Shown in pieces: positions 1-8,310 of a DNA stretch of 64,000 nt (position 1 is the stretch's first letter; every line of letters starts with the position of its first letter). The notes under the pieces are model-generated. The model was not told where the DNA came from, did not search any database, and saw only the letters and a program-made list of their open reading frames with translations. The position numbers were made by a program, and so were the translations under genes. The stretch comes from Acidovorax sp. NO-1 (GTDB lineage: Bacteria > Pseudomonadota > Gammaproteobacteria > Burkholderiales > Burkholderiaceae_C): positions 62,001 to 126,000 of the forward strand of contig NZ_AGTS01000145.1 in the NCBI RefSeq assembly GCF_000238595.1, read 5' to 3'.

Positions 1-662
1 CGGGCCTGCTGCTGTGGCTGGCAGCCATGGGCGTGCTGGTGGCCACGCAGGGCTGGCAAGGCACGCTCACGCAGATGGGCTGGTTCTTCACCAAAGCCGC
101 GCTGCTGACCTTTGGCGGCGCCTACGCCGTGCTGCCTTACGTGTATCAGGGCGCGGTGGAACACTACCAGTGGCTCAGCGGCCCGCAGATGATCGACGGT
201 CTGGCCCTGGGCGAGACCACGCCCGGCCCGTTGATCATGGTGGTGGCCTTTGTGGGCTTTGTCGGCGCCTGGCTGCAGCAGGTGTGGGGGCCGGACGCGC
301 TGTTTGCCGGTGCCGCCACGGGCGCCGTGGTGGTCACCTTCGTCACTTTTCTGCCCTCGTTCATCTTCATTCTGGCCGGCGGTCCGGTGGTGGAGGCCAC
401 GCACGGTAAGCTCGGCTTCACCGCGCCGCTGTCGGCCATCACCGCCGCCGTGGTGGGCGTGATCCTGAACCTGGCGCTGTTCTTTGCCTGGCACCTGCTG
501 TGGCCGCAAGGCTTTGGCGCGGCAATGGATGCGGTGTCGGCCGTGATCGCGCTCGCAGCCGGTGTGGCGCTGTTCCGCTTCAAGACCGGCGTGCTGAGCC
601 TGCTGGCGGCGTGCGCGGTGGTCGGGCTGGCGGTGACGTTGTTCAGGCCCTGGCTCGCCTGA
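1..662 (+). CDS. chrA: Chromate transporter ChrA, C-terminal part (cut by window start)
   Basis: Reading frame open from the left edge (first full codon at base 3), so the start lies outside the window. About 219 residues remain, the second CHR domain of a two-domain chromate transporter. Seen: a hydrophobic, multi-helix protein with the family signatures FGGAYAVLPY and LALGETTPGPLIM followed by GFVGAW, and a long alternation of membrane segments to the C-terminus. Family knowledge: ChrA exports chromate from the cytoplasm across the inner membrane and gives chromate resistance. The next gene, 31 bases downstream on the same strand, carries a ChrC-like superoxide-dismutase remnant, which supports a chromate role rather than a general anion transporter. 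Function is secure at family level; substrate is inferred. Confidence 0.93.
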   Translation, partial: GLLLWLAAMGVLVATQGWQGTLTQMGWFFTKAALLTFGGAYAVLPYVYQGAVEHYQWLSGPQMIDGLALGETTPGPLIMVVAFVGFVGAWLQQVWGPDALFAGAATGAVVVTFVTFLPSFIFILAGGPVVEATHGKLGFTAPLSAITAAVVGVILNLALFFAWHLLWPQGFGAAMDAVSAVIALAAGVALFRFKTGVLSLLAACAVVGLAVTLFRPWLA

Positions 663-693
663 ATCCAACCCCATGACGCTTCGAGGACATCCC

Positions 694-1332
694 ATGCAAG
701 CACTCTCTGGCACCTCCTCCCTTCCACCCGGCATGGCCCTGGCGTTGGCCGCCAGCTTTGGCAGCCTGGAACACTGGCATGCGCAGCTCGTGGCGGCAGC
801 ACGCGATGGCGGTACTGGCGCGCTGCAATTGGCGTTTCAGGACGATAGCGGGATGCTGGTGAACGAGCGTGCCTCGGTCAGCGGCACGCCGCTGCTCACG
901 CTGGATGAGTCCGGGCATGACCCACTGGAGGCAGCGGCCGCTGTCGAAACCCTCCTCGCCACCATCGACTGGGCTGCTGTCTATAGCCGCTACCAGCTTG
1001 CGGTGACTGCTGCCAGTGACAGGCTGCAGGCGTCGGCGCAGGAGGCGCAGCAGGCCGCGCACCTCATCGACGTGCGCCGGGCGGGCGCCTACGCCGGGGC
1101 CGCCACCACCCTTCCCGGCGCCCGTTGGCGCGATCCGGCCGCCATTGGAACCTGGTTGCAGGAAATTCCTGTGGGTGCGCAAGTGGTCGTGTACTGTGTC
1201 CATGGCCACGACGTAAGCCGGGCCGCCGCGCTGCGCCTGCGTGCTGCGGGCATCAAGGCGCGCTTTCTGCAGGGCGGACTGGAGGGCTGGGCGGCATCGG
1301 GCCACGCCCTGCAGCCCAAAGACGCGGCTTGA
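694..1332 (+). CDS. Superoxide-dismutase-like C-terminal domain fused to a rhodanese domain
   Basis: 212 residues. Start chosen at 694 because GAGGA lies 7 bases upstream; an in-frame ATG at 673 has no ribosome-binding site. Residues about 10-100 resemble the C-terminal half of iron/manganese superoxide dismutase: FGSLEHWHAQ, then PLLTLDESGHD, in which D71 and H75 keep the spacing of the metal-binding Asp and His (DxxxH), and IDWAAVYSRY. The N-terminal helical hairpin with the other two histidines is absent. Residues about 120-205 form a rhodanese domain with candidate active Cys168 in YCVHGHDVSR. In known chr operons ChrC is an iron superoxide dismutase, so a role in handling oxidative damage or thiol chemistry during chromate stress is likely. 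With two metal ligands missing, dismutase activity is doubtful. It probably shares a transcript with chrA. Confidence 0.82.
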   Translation: MQALSGTSSLPPGMALALAASFGSLEHWHAQLVAAARDGGTGALQLAFQDDSGMLVNERASVSGTPLLTLDESGHDPLEAAAAVETLLATIDWAAVYSRYQLAVTAASDRLQASAQEAQQAAHLIDVRRAGAYAGAATTLPGARWRDPAAIGTWLQEIPVGAQVVVYCVHGHDVSRAAALRLRAAGIKARFLQGGLEGWAASGHALQPKDAA

Positions 1333-1339
1333 AAACTAT

Positions 1340-1392
1340 AGTTTTGATAGCTGCCAGCGCTTACTGGATAAGCGCTGGAGGTCAAAAACACT
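1340..1392 (+). repeat. Dispersed palindromic repeat, copy 1
   Basis: Contains TTTTGATAGCTG, a hairpin CAGCGCTTA-ctgga-TAAGCGCTG (9 bp stem) and a GAGGTCAAAAACAC tail. It sits between the 3' ends of two convergent genes, where the hairpin could also end transcription. Same family as copies at 11174, 19580, 22651, 27441, 29010, 36486, 41711 and 49866. Confidence 0.85.
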
Positions 1393-1402
1393 GAAGATTT
1401 AA

Positions 1403-2008
1403 TTACTTCACCAGCGCCAGCACATCCTTGAACGCCGGGTGCTCGCAACTGCCCAGCCATTCAAATGCGACCATTTCAGTGGTCACCAGCTCGGCGCCTG
1501 CGCCAGCCAGGCGGTCAAAGGCGGCATCACGGTTGCGCTCGGTGCGCGAGCCGCAGGCGTCGGTCACCACCCACACTTCAAACTCGTCGTCGATCAGGTC
1601 CAGCGCGGTCTGCAACAGGCAGACATGGGCTTCGCACCCTGCAATGACGATGGTGCCGCGTTCGGGCGCTTGCTGCGCGGGCTTTTGCAGGTGCTTGGGC
1701 AGGCTGCGCGCGTTGCCGCCCTGCTGCGGCTTGGCGGGGGGGCGCAGCCATTCGCCCAGGCCTTCCTCGGCGGCGCTGAAATGCATCTTGGCCAGGGTGT
1801 TCTGGCACAGGGCGCGCAGAGCGGGGTCGTTAGCGCCCAGGCGCGAGGGGTTTTGCTCGGTGCCCCACACGGGTACGTCCAGCATGCGGGCAATCTCGGC
1901 CAGGCGGCGGGCATTGGCCAGCACGGCGGGGCCTTCAAAGATGGCGGGCATCAGGCGTTCCTGGTAATCAACCAGGACGAGTTGGGATTCGGTGGCGTCA
2001 AGCAGCAT
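1403..2008 (-). CDS. Isochorismatase-family cysteine hydrolase
   Basis: 201 residues, the usual size for the family. The catalytic triad is visible: D14 in VLVDYQERL, K74 in LAKMHFSA and C130 in GCEAHVCLLQ, with the Rossmann-like fold pattern between. It hydrolyses an amide or similar bond in a small molecule, but members include nicotinamidases, N-carbamoylsarcosine amidases and isochorismatases, and nothing here fixes the substrate. A Gln/Pro-rich insert of about 25 residues (around 90-117) separates K74 from the nucleophile strand. The gene runs toward chrA with a palindromic repeat between the two 3' ends. No cotranscribed partner is evident; 470 bases of gene-free DNA lie upstream. Confidence 0.9.
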   Translation of the reverse strand: MLLDATESQLVLVDYQERLMPAIFEGPAVLANARRLAEIARMLDVPVWGTEQNPSRLGANDPALRALCQNTLAKMHFSAAEEGLGEWLRPPAKPQQGGNARSLPKHLQKPAQQAPERGTIVIAGCEAHVCLLQTALDLIDDEFEVWVVTDACGSRTERNRDAAFDRLAGAGAELVTTEMVAFEWLGSCEHPAFKDVLALVK

Positions 2009-2480
2009 GGGGGGGTCTTTCTCTCGTGTGGGTGCAAGGGCCGGATTGTCGCAGCCGTAGCGCAGCGCCGGGGGCTTTGCACCTGCCGGCGTATCTTGAA
2101 CTTTGCGGGCAGGCCCCAGCGCGCTTGGCTGGCAGGAGCATGGGAGGTAGCTTCATGCAACCCTTGGCTCTGAACAATGCTTTTACCCGCTGGAATCCGG
2201 GCCGGCGGTCGTCATGACCACCCGGGATGACGCAAAGGACAACAACATGGGCCGGTCTTGCCGGGCCTCCCTTGATTCAGGAGTGTCTTGCCAAGCTGGA
2301 GTGAAAAGTCATCGCAGAGTCGCTGGGATTGCCTCGCTCAGGCTGGCCGACCATGCCGGCGCTCCAAGCAGTCTGGCGGCAATCGGCCGGCGAGGCAGTC
2401 TCACCGACCTCCATTCAAACCAGCCAGCCTGCTCAAAATCCGGGTCTGTTCATGTCGGGGCAAACGATAAAGTCTGCACA
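2009..2480. other. Gene-free stretch upstream of the hydrolase
   Basis: Intergenic between the start of the isochorismatase-type gene and the stop of glsA. Short open frames on the + strand have no ribosome-binding site, no recognisable domain and no partner. I see no RNA gene, no palindromic repeat copy and no clear terminator. It presumably holds the promoter of the minus-strand hydrolase. Confidence 0.5.
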
Positions 2481-3407
2481 TCAGAACACCGACCAGCCGG
2501 TGAACTCTGACAACTCTTGCAGCGCGCGCGTGCCGAGCAGTGAATTGCCAAACGCATTCAGGCCAGGAGACCAGACCGCGATCGATGCATGTCCCGGAAC
2601 GACGGCAAGAATGCCGCCTCCGACGCCACTCTTGCCGGGGAAGCCGACCGAATAGGCAAAGTCGCCTGAACCATCATAGTGCCCCGCGACCAGCATCAAG
2701 GCGTTGATGCTGCGTGCCTGAGCTGGGTTCAGCAGGTGGGCTGCGGAGTCGAAGCCGGCCAGGAACCGGCCGACGCTGGCCAATTGCTGGCAGTTCATCG
2801 CGATCGCGCATTGGCGACAGTAAATCTGCAGCAGCCGTTCGCATTCGGTGTGCAGATTACCGCACGAGCGTAGAAAGTACGCCAGGGAGAAGTTGCGGTA
2901 GGCCGTGCGGTATTCCGAGGCGGCAACCTGTTCATCAATCGAGATCCGGTCATCTCCCGCCGCCGTGCGAACGAAATCCATCAGTTCGTCGAGTCCGCCG
3001 CCCGCGTCAGGCGCATCAAGCATGGCGTCGGTGGTGACCAGTGCACCCGCATTGACGAAAGGATTGCGCGGTTTGCCGCCTTCCTGCTCAAGCTCAATGA
3101 CCGAGTTGAAGGTGTAGTTAGATGGTTCCTTGCCCACCCGCTTCCAGAGCCGGTCGCCGTGACGGCCCAATGCGATCGCCAGCGAGAAGACCTTTGAGAT
3201 GCTCTGGATCGAAAACGGCGTCGCAGCGTCGCCCGCGCTCAGCTGCTCACCACTGGCCAGGCACACACTGATCCCGAACTGATGCACATCAACGCTGGCC
3301 AGTTGCGGAATGTAGTGCGCCACCCGGCCGCGTTTGTGTGCGCGCTTCATGCGCGCGTCGAGCCCTACCAGAAAGCTCTGGAGCGTTTCCAAAGCGGCGC
3401 GGTCCAT
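2481..3407 (-). CDS. glsA: Glutaminase A
   Basis: 308 residues, full length for the serine-dependent beta-lactamase-like glutaminases (E. coli YbaS/YneH type). It deamidates L-glutamine to glutamate and ammonia in the cytoplasm. The catalytic Ser-x-x-Lys is visible as S69-I-S-K72 in PFSIQSISKVF. Other family blocks are NPFVNAGAL, the EYRTAYRN region, and the GFPGKSGVGGGI loop near the C-terminus. It is the last gene of a minus-strand operon: its start lies only 3 bases from the stop of the M20 amidohydrolase gene, so the two are almost certainly translated from one message. The context suggests it finishes breakdown of an N-acylated or peptide-bound glutamine released by that hydrolase; this pairing is inference. 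Confidence 0.95.
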   Translation of the reverse strand: MDRAALETLQSFLVGLDARMKRAHKRGRVAHYIPQLASVDVHQFGISVCLASGEQLSAGDAATPFSIQSISKVFSLAIALGRHGDRLWKRVGKEPSNYTFNSVIELEQEGGKPRNPFVNAGALVTTDAMLDAPDAGGGLDELMDFVRTAAGDDRISIDEQVAASEYRTAYRNFSLAYFLRSCGNLHTECERLLQIYCRQCAIAMNCQQLASVGRFLAGFDSAAHLLNPAQARSINALMLVAGHYDGSGDFAYSVGFPGKSGVGGGILAVVPGHASIAVWSPGLNAFGNSLLGTRALQELSEFTGWSVF

Positions 3408-3410
3408 CGT

Positions 3411-4598
3411 TCAAACCAGATAACGCCGCGCCAGCAGCGCCCAGTATGCAGCGCCAATGGCCAGGTTGGCGTCGTTGAAGTCGTAACCCGGGTTGTGCAC
3501 CATGCAGGCGCCCAGCTTGTCGCCATCCCCGTTTCCAATCAACAGGTAGCTGCCGGGGCACTTCTCCAGCATGAAAGCGAAATCTTCGCTGCCGGTGAGT
3601 GGCGGGGCCTGCAGCACAACGCGCTCGGCACCAACCAATTCGCTGCCAATCTGGCGGGCGAAGTCGGTTTCGTCCTTGCTGTTGACCAGTGCCGCGTAGC
3701 CGCGCCGATAGTCGATTTCAGCCTTAACGCCAAAGCTCTGCGCCTGAGCGTGGGCGATTTCGGTAATGCGCTGCTGCAGCAGGCTGCGCACCTCGGAATC
3801 GAGCGCGCGCACGCTCAGCTCAAGATATGCACTGTCGGGGATGACGTTATTGGCGCGCCCGGATTGCAGCACCCCCACAGTAACCACCGCTGTTTGAAGT
3901 GGATCGACGTTGCGCGAGACCACTGTCTGCAACGCCATCACCAGGCTGGCCGCCGCCACCACCGGATCGGCTGCCTTGTGCGGCACAGCACCGTGACCAC
4001 CGTGGCCTACCAGCGTAATGTAGACCTTGTCAGAGGAGGCCATCATTGGGCCTTCGCGAAAGATCAAGTGCCCCTGTGGCCAGCCGGGCATGTTGTGCAT
4101 GCTGAAGACAGCGTCACATGGGTATTTGTCGAACAGGCCGTCGTTGATCATGCGCACGGCGCCACAGTCGCTGGTGCCGTATTCCTCCGCGGGCTGGAAG
4201 ATCAGGTTGAGTGTCCCTGAGAAGTCACCCTGCTCTGCCAGCACCTTGGCTGCCGCCAGCAGCATGGCCGTATGTCCGTCGTGGCCGCAGGCGTGCATGA
4301 CGCCCTGGTTGCGACTTGCGTAGTGCAGCCCCGTGGCCTCCTGGATCGGCAGTGCATCCATGTCCGCGCGCAGGCCCAGCGTGCGCGTGCCGTCGCCACG
4401 CTTGAGTTGCCCGACCACACCGGTTCCGCCCAGGCCGCGCTCAACGTGGTAACCCCAGTCCCGCAGTCGCGCAGCCACCAAATCACTGGTGCGCAGCTCT
4501 TCGAATGGCAGCTCGGGGTGCTGATGGATATCACGGCGCAAAGCGATGAATTCGTCTTCGTGTGCGCGTACCGCCTGCAAGGTGTCTTGAACAGTCAT
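3411..4598 (-). CDS. M20-family amidohydrolase (hippurate hydrolase type)
   Basis: 395 residues, typical of M20D zinc amidohydrolases that remove acyl groups from amino acids (hippuricase, IAA-amino acid hydrolase, AbgB-like). Metal-binding blocks are present: MHACGHDGHTAMLL with the Cys/His ligands, PAEEYG with the catalytic Glu-Glu pair, and SMHNMPGWP further on; TGSEDFAFM near the C-terminus supplies another ligand. The dimerisation domain lies between about residues 185 and 300. It is the middle gene of the transporter-hydrolase-glutaminase operon. Together these suggest import and cleavage of an acylated glutamine or glutamate-type compound. The exact substrate cannot be read from the sequence. 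Confidence 0.92.
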   Translation of the reverse strand: MTVQDTLQAVRAHEDEFIALRRDIHQHPELPFEELRTSDLVAARLRDWGYHVERGLGGTGVVGQLKRGDGTRTLGLRADMDALPIQEATGLHYASRNQGVMHACGHDGHTAMLLAAAKVLAEQGDFSGTLNLIFQPAEEYGTSDCGAVRMINDGLFDKYPCDAVFSMHNMPGWPQGHLIFREGPMMASSDKVYITLVGHGGHGAVPHKAADPVVAAASLVMALQTVVSRNVDPLQTAVVTVGVLQSGRANNVIPDSAYLELSVRALDSEVRSLLQQRITEIAHAQAQSFGVKAEIDYRRGYAALVNSKDETDFARQIGSELVGAERVVLQAPPLTGSEDFAFMLEKCPGSYLLIGNGDGDKLGACMVHNPGYDFNDANLAIGAAYWALLARRYLV

Positions 4599-4635
4599 GC
4601 TATGAACTCACAGTCCGCAAAAATTCGCCTGGTGA

Positions 4636-5976
4636 TCATTTCTGTAGTTCCTTGTCACCGCCGGTTTCGCGCATGAGCAGAATGCCGACGATGGCGATCA
4701 AGCTGGTGATAAGTACATAGAGCGCTGGCGCCGCCGGGTTGTTGGTCACCTTGATCAGCCAGGTGATCACCAGTTGCGCGGTGCCGCCAAACAGCGCCAC
4801 ACCAAAGGCATAGGCAATCGACAGCCCGAGCGCGCGTACATGGCCAGGGAACAGCTCCGGGATGGCCACCAGCGTTGGCGCGCCACCAATGCCCGTGAGC
4901 AATGCCAGCAGCGCAGTCGCCAGTGCCAGAGTGGCAACGCTGGTATGGTCGATGAGCAGCATGTAAGCCGGATAGACCAGAACAAACAATGCCACGCGAG
5001 CCCAGAGCATCACCGGCTTGCGCCCATACAGATCTGACAGCCAGCCCCCCAGCAGCGCACCCGCCCAGGTCGCCACGCCGAATACGATGGTCGCCGACAT
5101 GGCGATCGTCGCGGAGAGCTTGAGCGTGGTCACGGCATAAGTGGTCATGTAGATCGCCGCATAGGTCGAGATCGTCACACCCAGGATTACCATGAGCGCC
5201 AGCATGATCGGTCGCAGATGGTGCCGGATATCGGCCAGCGGGCTCTTGATGGGTCCGCTATGCGTGGGATGCTCGAGGCTCTCAGGCATGTGGCGGCGCA
5301 GAAAGAAAGCAATGGGGATCAATGCCAGACCGAGCAAAAAAGGGATACGCCAACCCCACGCCAGCATCTGCTCCTTGCTTAGCGCCAGCGTGAGCACAAT
5401 GCCGACGACGCCAGCCGCAAGCGAGGCTATGCCCTGGCTGGCAAGCTGCCAGCTGCCATACAGGCCGCGCCGGCCCTGGGGTGCGATCTCGATCAGATAC
5501 GTCGTAGACGGCCCGACCTCGCCGCCCAGGGCCAGCCCCTGCACCAGCCGACAGGCAATGACGATGATGGGTGCCGCCAACCCGATGCTTGCGTACGAGG
5601 GGGTGAGCGCCATGCCGATCGTGCCGATCGTGATGAGCGCAATGGTCAACAGCATGGCCGGCTTGCGTCCGACACGATCAGCAAAAGAGCCGATCAGCAG
5701 CCCGCCCAAAGGGCGCGTGATGAAGCCAACGCCAAAGACCGCTACCGACAGCATCACTGTGACCAGCGGCTCGTCAGCAGGAAAGAAGGTCTGGCCGATA
5801 TACACCGCGAAGAACGCGTAGGTGGTGAAATCAAAGAACTCCAGCGCGTTACCCGCCACTGTTGCAGCCACGACGCGGGGCTGCACCTTGCTCTTCGCGG
5901 CAGTTGAATTGTTCGATACGCGCTGGGATGTGGGCGGCAACGCGACGTCGCCCATACTGGAATTTTGAACGCCCAT
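4636..5976 (-). CDS. MFS transporter, metabolite:H+ symporter (MHS) type
   Basis: 446 residues with about 12 membrane helices. Start placed at 5976 because GGAG precedes this ATG at suitable spacing; the longer frame upstream would run through the divergent promoter and into the LysR gene. N-terminal signature GNALEFFDFTTYAFFAVYIG and the loop GSFADRVGRKPAML after the second helix mark the MHS group (proline/betaine, citrate, shikimate and alpha-ketoglutarate symporters). A second family motif, WLSDLYGRKPVML, starts the C-terminal half. First gene of the operon leading to the M20 hydrolase and glutaminase, so it probably brings in the hydrolase substrate. Probably controlled by the divergent LysR protein, whose gene here is frameshifted. 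Confidence 0.92.
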   Translation of the reverse strand: MGVQNSSMGDVALPPTSQRVSNNSTAAKSKVQPRVVAATVAGNALEFFDFTTYAFFAVYIGQTFFPADEPLVTVMLSVAVFGVGFITRPLGGLLIGSFADRVGRKPAMLLTIALITIGTIGMALTPSYASIGLAAPIIVIACRLVQGLALGGEVGPSTTYLIEIAPQGRRGLYGSWQLASQGIASLAAGVVGIVLTLALSKEQMLAWGWRIPFLLGLALIPIAFFLRRHMPESLEHPTHSGPIKSPLADIRHHLRPIMLALMVILGVTISTYAAIYMTTYAVTTLKLSATIAMSATIVFGVATWAGALLGGWLSDLYGRKPVMLWARVALFVLVYPAYMLLIDHTSVATLALATALLALLTGIGGAPTLVAIPELFPGHVRALGLSIAYAFGVALFGGTAQLVITWLIKVTNNPAAPALYVLITSLIAIVGILLMRETGGDKELQK

Positions 5977-6052
5977 GAATTTGTCTCCGGATGATTGCTG
6001 CTGCCCTGGACGACAGCGTGCGAAATCATATGAATCATGATCAAATGCGTCT

Positions 6053-6078
6053 AATGCATAATTTATTCGGAATGCATT
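6053..6078. promoter_or_regulatory. Candidate LysR operator between the transporter and LysR genes
   Basis: Inverted repeat AATGCAT, 12 bases, ATGCATT. Its size and its place in the divergent intergenic region, just upstream of the LysR start, match LysR-type regulatory sites. Both promoters must lie in this roughly 126-base gap. No binding evidence; inference from symmetry and position. Confidence 0.5.
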
Positions 6079-6102
6079 CAAAAAACTCATGCGACAAACG
6101 AA

Positions 6103-7004
6103 ATGAACCTGCGCCATCTGGAGTACCTGCTGGCTGTGGCGGACACCGGTTCGTTCAGCCGCGCCGCGGAGCGGTGCCACATCACCCAGTCCGCCCTGAG
6201 TCGCAGCATCCAGACCCTCGAAGACGACCTCGGAGCACGTCTGATAGACCGAATGGGCAAGCGCAACGAGTTGACGCCGTTCGGCCAGACCGTTGCAAGC
6301 CGGGCGCGCCGCATGGTGCTGGATGCCGTTGAGCTAAAACGCAGCGCACAGCTATTGCAAGAGGGCTACTTGGGGGTCATCCGCATTGGGCTCGGCGCGG
6401 GGCCTACTGCACTGCTGATGCAGCCCTTTCTGCGTTACATGGCCTGCATGCATCCAAGAGTGCAGGTCAGCCTCGAATCAGGCCCCCCGAGTTGCAGACC
6501 AAGCGCTTGCGCGAACTTGGATTCGACGCACTGGTCGTGGATCTACGCAGCGTCACGCCAGCTGATGACCTGTTGATCGAAGATTTGGGCCAAATGCGCG
6601 GTGGTTTCATCTGTCGCGCGGGTCACCCCCTTACCAAGCTCAACACCCCCATTACATTTGCACACCTCCAACGCTATCCGTTAGGGTCGACTTCACTCAA
6701 TCCGGAGTTGGCACGTCTTCTGATCACCCGCTATGGACCCGCAGCGGATCCCCAGGTCGCGGTGACCCTGCGCTGCAACGATGTCAACAGTTTGCTACAC
6801 GCGGTACACGGCAGTGACGCGGTGTTCCTCGGCCTAATCAGCCCTGCGCGTGAAGCCATCGCCAACGGTAGCTTGGTGGAGTTGCCCATCACTCCGGCGT
6901 TGAACGAGGGCGCACACTTTGCGTTCGTTACCCTGGCCGACCGTACTGAAGCGCCTGCCATGGGAATTTTTCGCCAGTTTGTAGCCGAGCATCTGCATGA
7001 CTGA
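6103..7004 (+). pseudogene. LysR-family regulator, frameshifted
   Basis: The N-terminal frame (6103-6576) starts MNLRHLEYLLAVADTGSFS and carries a full winged-helix DNA-binding domain (ITQSALSRSIQTLEDDLGARL). It goes out of register at a run of six C residues near 6483. The effector-binding domain continues in another frame from LQTKRLRELGFDALVVDL to a stop at 7004. Adding one C to the run would restore a continuous protein of about 300 residues, the family norm. It is transcribed away from the MHS transporter-M20-glutaminase operon and would be its regulator. Either the gene is truly broken, leaving the operon without activation or repression, or the run is a sequencing error. The DNA-binding part alone (about 130 correct residues) could still be made. 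Confidence 0.85.
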
Positions 7005-7372
7005 GAGCCCCTTGTGGGCCACGCTAAATCTTCCAAGAGCCTTGGTTCAAAGTCTTTTTGGAGTTGCACGAGTCCTTTGCTGGGTTGGGATGCAAGGCAC
7101 GGGGCGCTGCGTACAGCTCGGCTATCCACAAGCGCCGTAACGCCGCAGACCGCCCGGCAAGGCAATTGCCCAAAGGGTTGGGTGAAATCGGGCCGATGAA
7201 TTTGGAGTTTTGGCACCCCCCGATGCTTGCCCAAGCGGTCGCTCGCCAAAAATTGACCAGCAGTTGGAACGAGTCGGCTGCTGCAAACCGTCGTGTCACA
7301 CAAGCCAGCCACCAGAAAACCGGCTGCTGGACCATGGCCGACAGTGCTACATATCCAGTCGGGCAAACACAT
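7005..7372. other. Gene-free stretch after the LysR gene
   Basis: Several frames on both strands stay open across most of this stretch, but none has a ribosome-binding site, a domain I recognise, or good agreement with local coding style. It may be a decayed gene or a dispersed repeat. No hairpin of the palindromic repeat family is present. Confidence 0.4.
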
Positions 7373-8308
7373 TCAACCGGGAATATCAGCCCCAAAGCCC
7401 CACAACTGCCCCACCCCCCGCGCCAGCTCCACCGCCATCGCCACCGCGTTCGTAGGGTGCGCCACGCAATCCGTGCTCCAGAACTCTCCTACCCCTGCCG
7501 CGTGCAGCGCGGCCAGGGCCTCTGCGTCGATCAGCGCGTGCGTCACCGCCACGTCCACCGAGGCAGCGCCCGCCTGCAGCAGCAGCCGCGCCGCCTGGGC
7601 CAGGGTGTGGCCGGTGCTGGCCATGTCGTCGAGCAGCACCACCGCCCTGCCCTGCACGGCCACGGGTGGCAGGTGGATGGTGACGCTGCGGTCGCCGTGG
7701 CGCTCCTTGGTGCAGACGGCGTGCTCCAGGCCGTGGCGCGCGGCGGCCTGGGCCACCCATTGGGCGGATTCGCCGTCGGGGCCCACCAGAAGCGCGCCGG
7801 GGCGCTGCTGCACGATCCAGTCGGCCAGCAGCGGCGCGCCGCTCAGGGCCACGGTGCGCGCGGCGGGCACGGCATCGTCAAGCGTGGCGACGCGGTGCAG
7901 GTGCGGGTCCACGGTGACCACGGCGTCGAACAGGCTGGCCAGGAAGGGGCCGACGATGCGCTGGCTCACGGCCTCGCCGGGGTGGAAGGCGATGTCCTGG
8001 CGCATATAGGCCAGGTAGGGCGCCACCAGCGTGAGCTGGCGCACGCCCAGGCTGCGCGCGCTGCGCGCGGCCAGCAGCAGCTCGATGAGCTTTTCGTTGG
8101 GCTGGTCCAGGCTGCGCAGCAGCACGGCGCGCGCGGGCAGTTGGCCCGCGGCGTCCACGGGCAGGGTGAGCTTGAGCTCGCCATCTGGGAAGCGGTGGCG
8201 CGCGATCTCCAGCGCGGGAAGGCCGCAGGCGGCGGCCAGGCGGGCGGCGGCGGCGCGTTCGTCGCCGAAGTGCAGCAGGCAGGCCGCGGGGGCGTCGGGC
8301 GCGGCCAT
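7373..8308 (-). CDS. Ribose-phosphate pyrophosphokinase homologue
   Basis: 311 residues, close to standard PRPP synthetases. Start at 8308 (ATG) lies 2 bases after the stop of the phosphorylase gene, so the two are translationally coupled. Seen: a two-lobed phosphoribosyltransferase-like fold with RHRFPDGELKL early, APYLAYMRQDIAF, the catalytic-type VDPHLHR segment, and the ribose-phosphate loop VVLLDDMASTGHTL (VDDM-DTGGT in classic enzymes). PRPP synthetase makes phosphoribosyl pyrophosphate from ribose 5-phosphate and ATP. This copy is divergent and partnered with an AMP/thymidine-phosphorylase-type gene, so it is probably not the housekeeping Prs but a second enzyme in a nucleotide-salvage route, perhaps acting on the phosphorylase product. 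Confidence 0.85.
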   Translation of the reverse strand: MAAPDAPAACLLHFGDERAAAARLAAACGLPALEIARHRFPDGELKLTLPVDAAGQLPARAVLLRSLDQPNEKLIELLLAARSARSLGVRQLTLVAPYLAYMRQDIAFHPGEAVSQRIVGPFLASLFDAVVTVDPHLHRVATLDDAVPAARTVALSGAPLLADWIVQQRPGALLVGPDGESAQWVAQAAARHGLEHAVCTKERHGDRSVTIHLPPVAVQGRAVVLLDDMASTGHTLAQAARLLLQAGAASVDVAVTHALIDAEALAALHAAGVGEFWSTDCVAHPTNAVAMAVELARGVGQLWGFGADIPG

Positions 8309-8310
8309 GC

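Noticed and set aside
2214-2510. A 98-codon frame in the gap before glsA
   Set aside because: No ribosome-binding site or domain; overlaps the end of glsA.
5977-6180. An upstream extension of the MHS transporter frame
   Set aside because: It crosses the divergent promoter and the start of the LysR gene; the ATG at 5976 has a ribosome-binding site.
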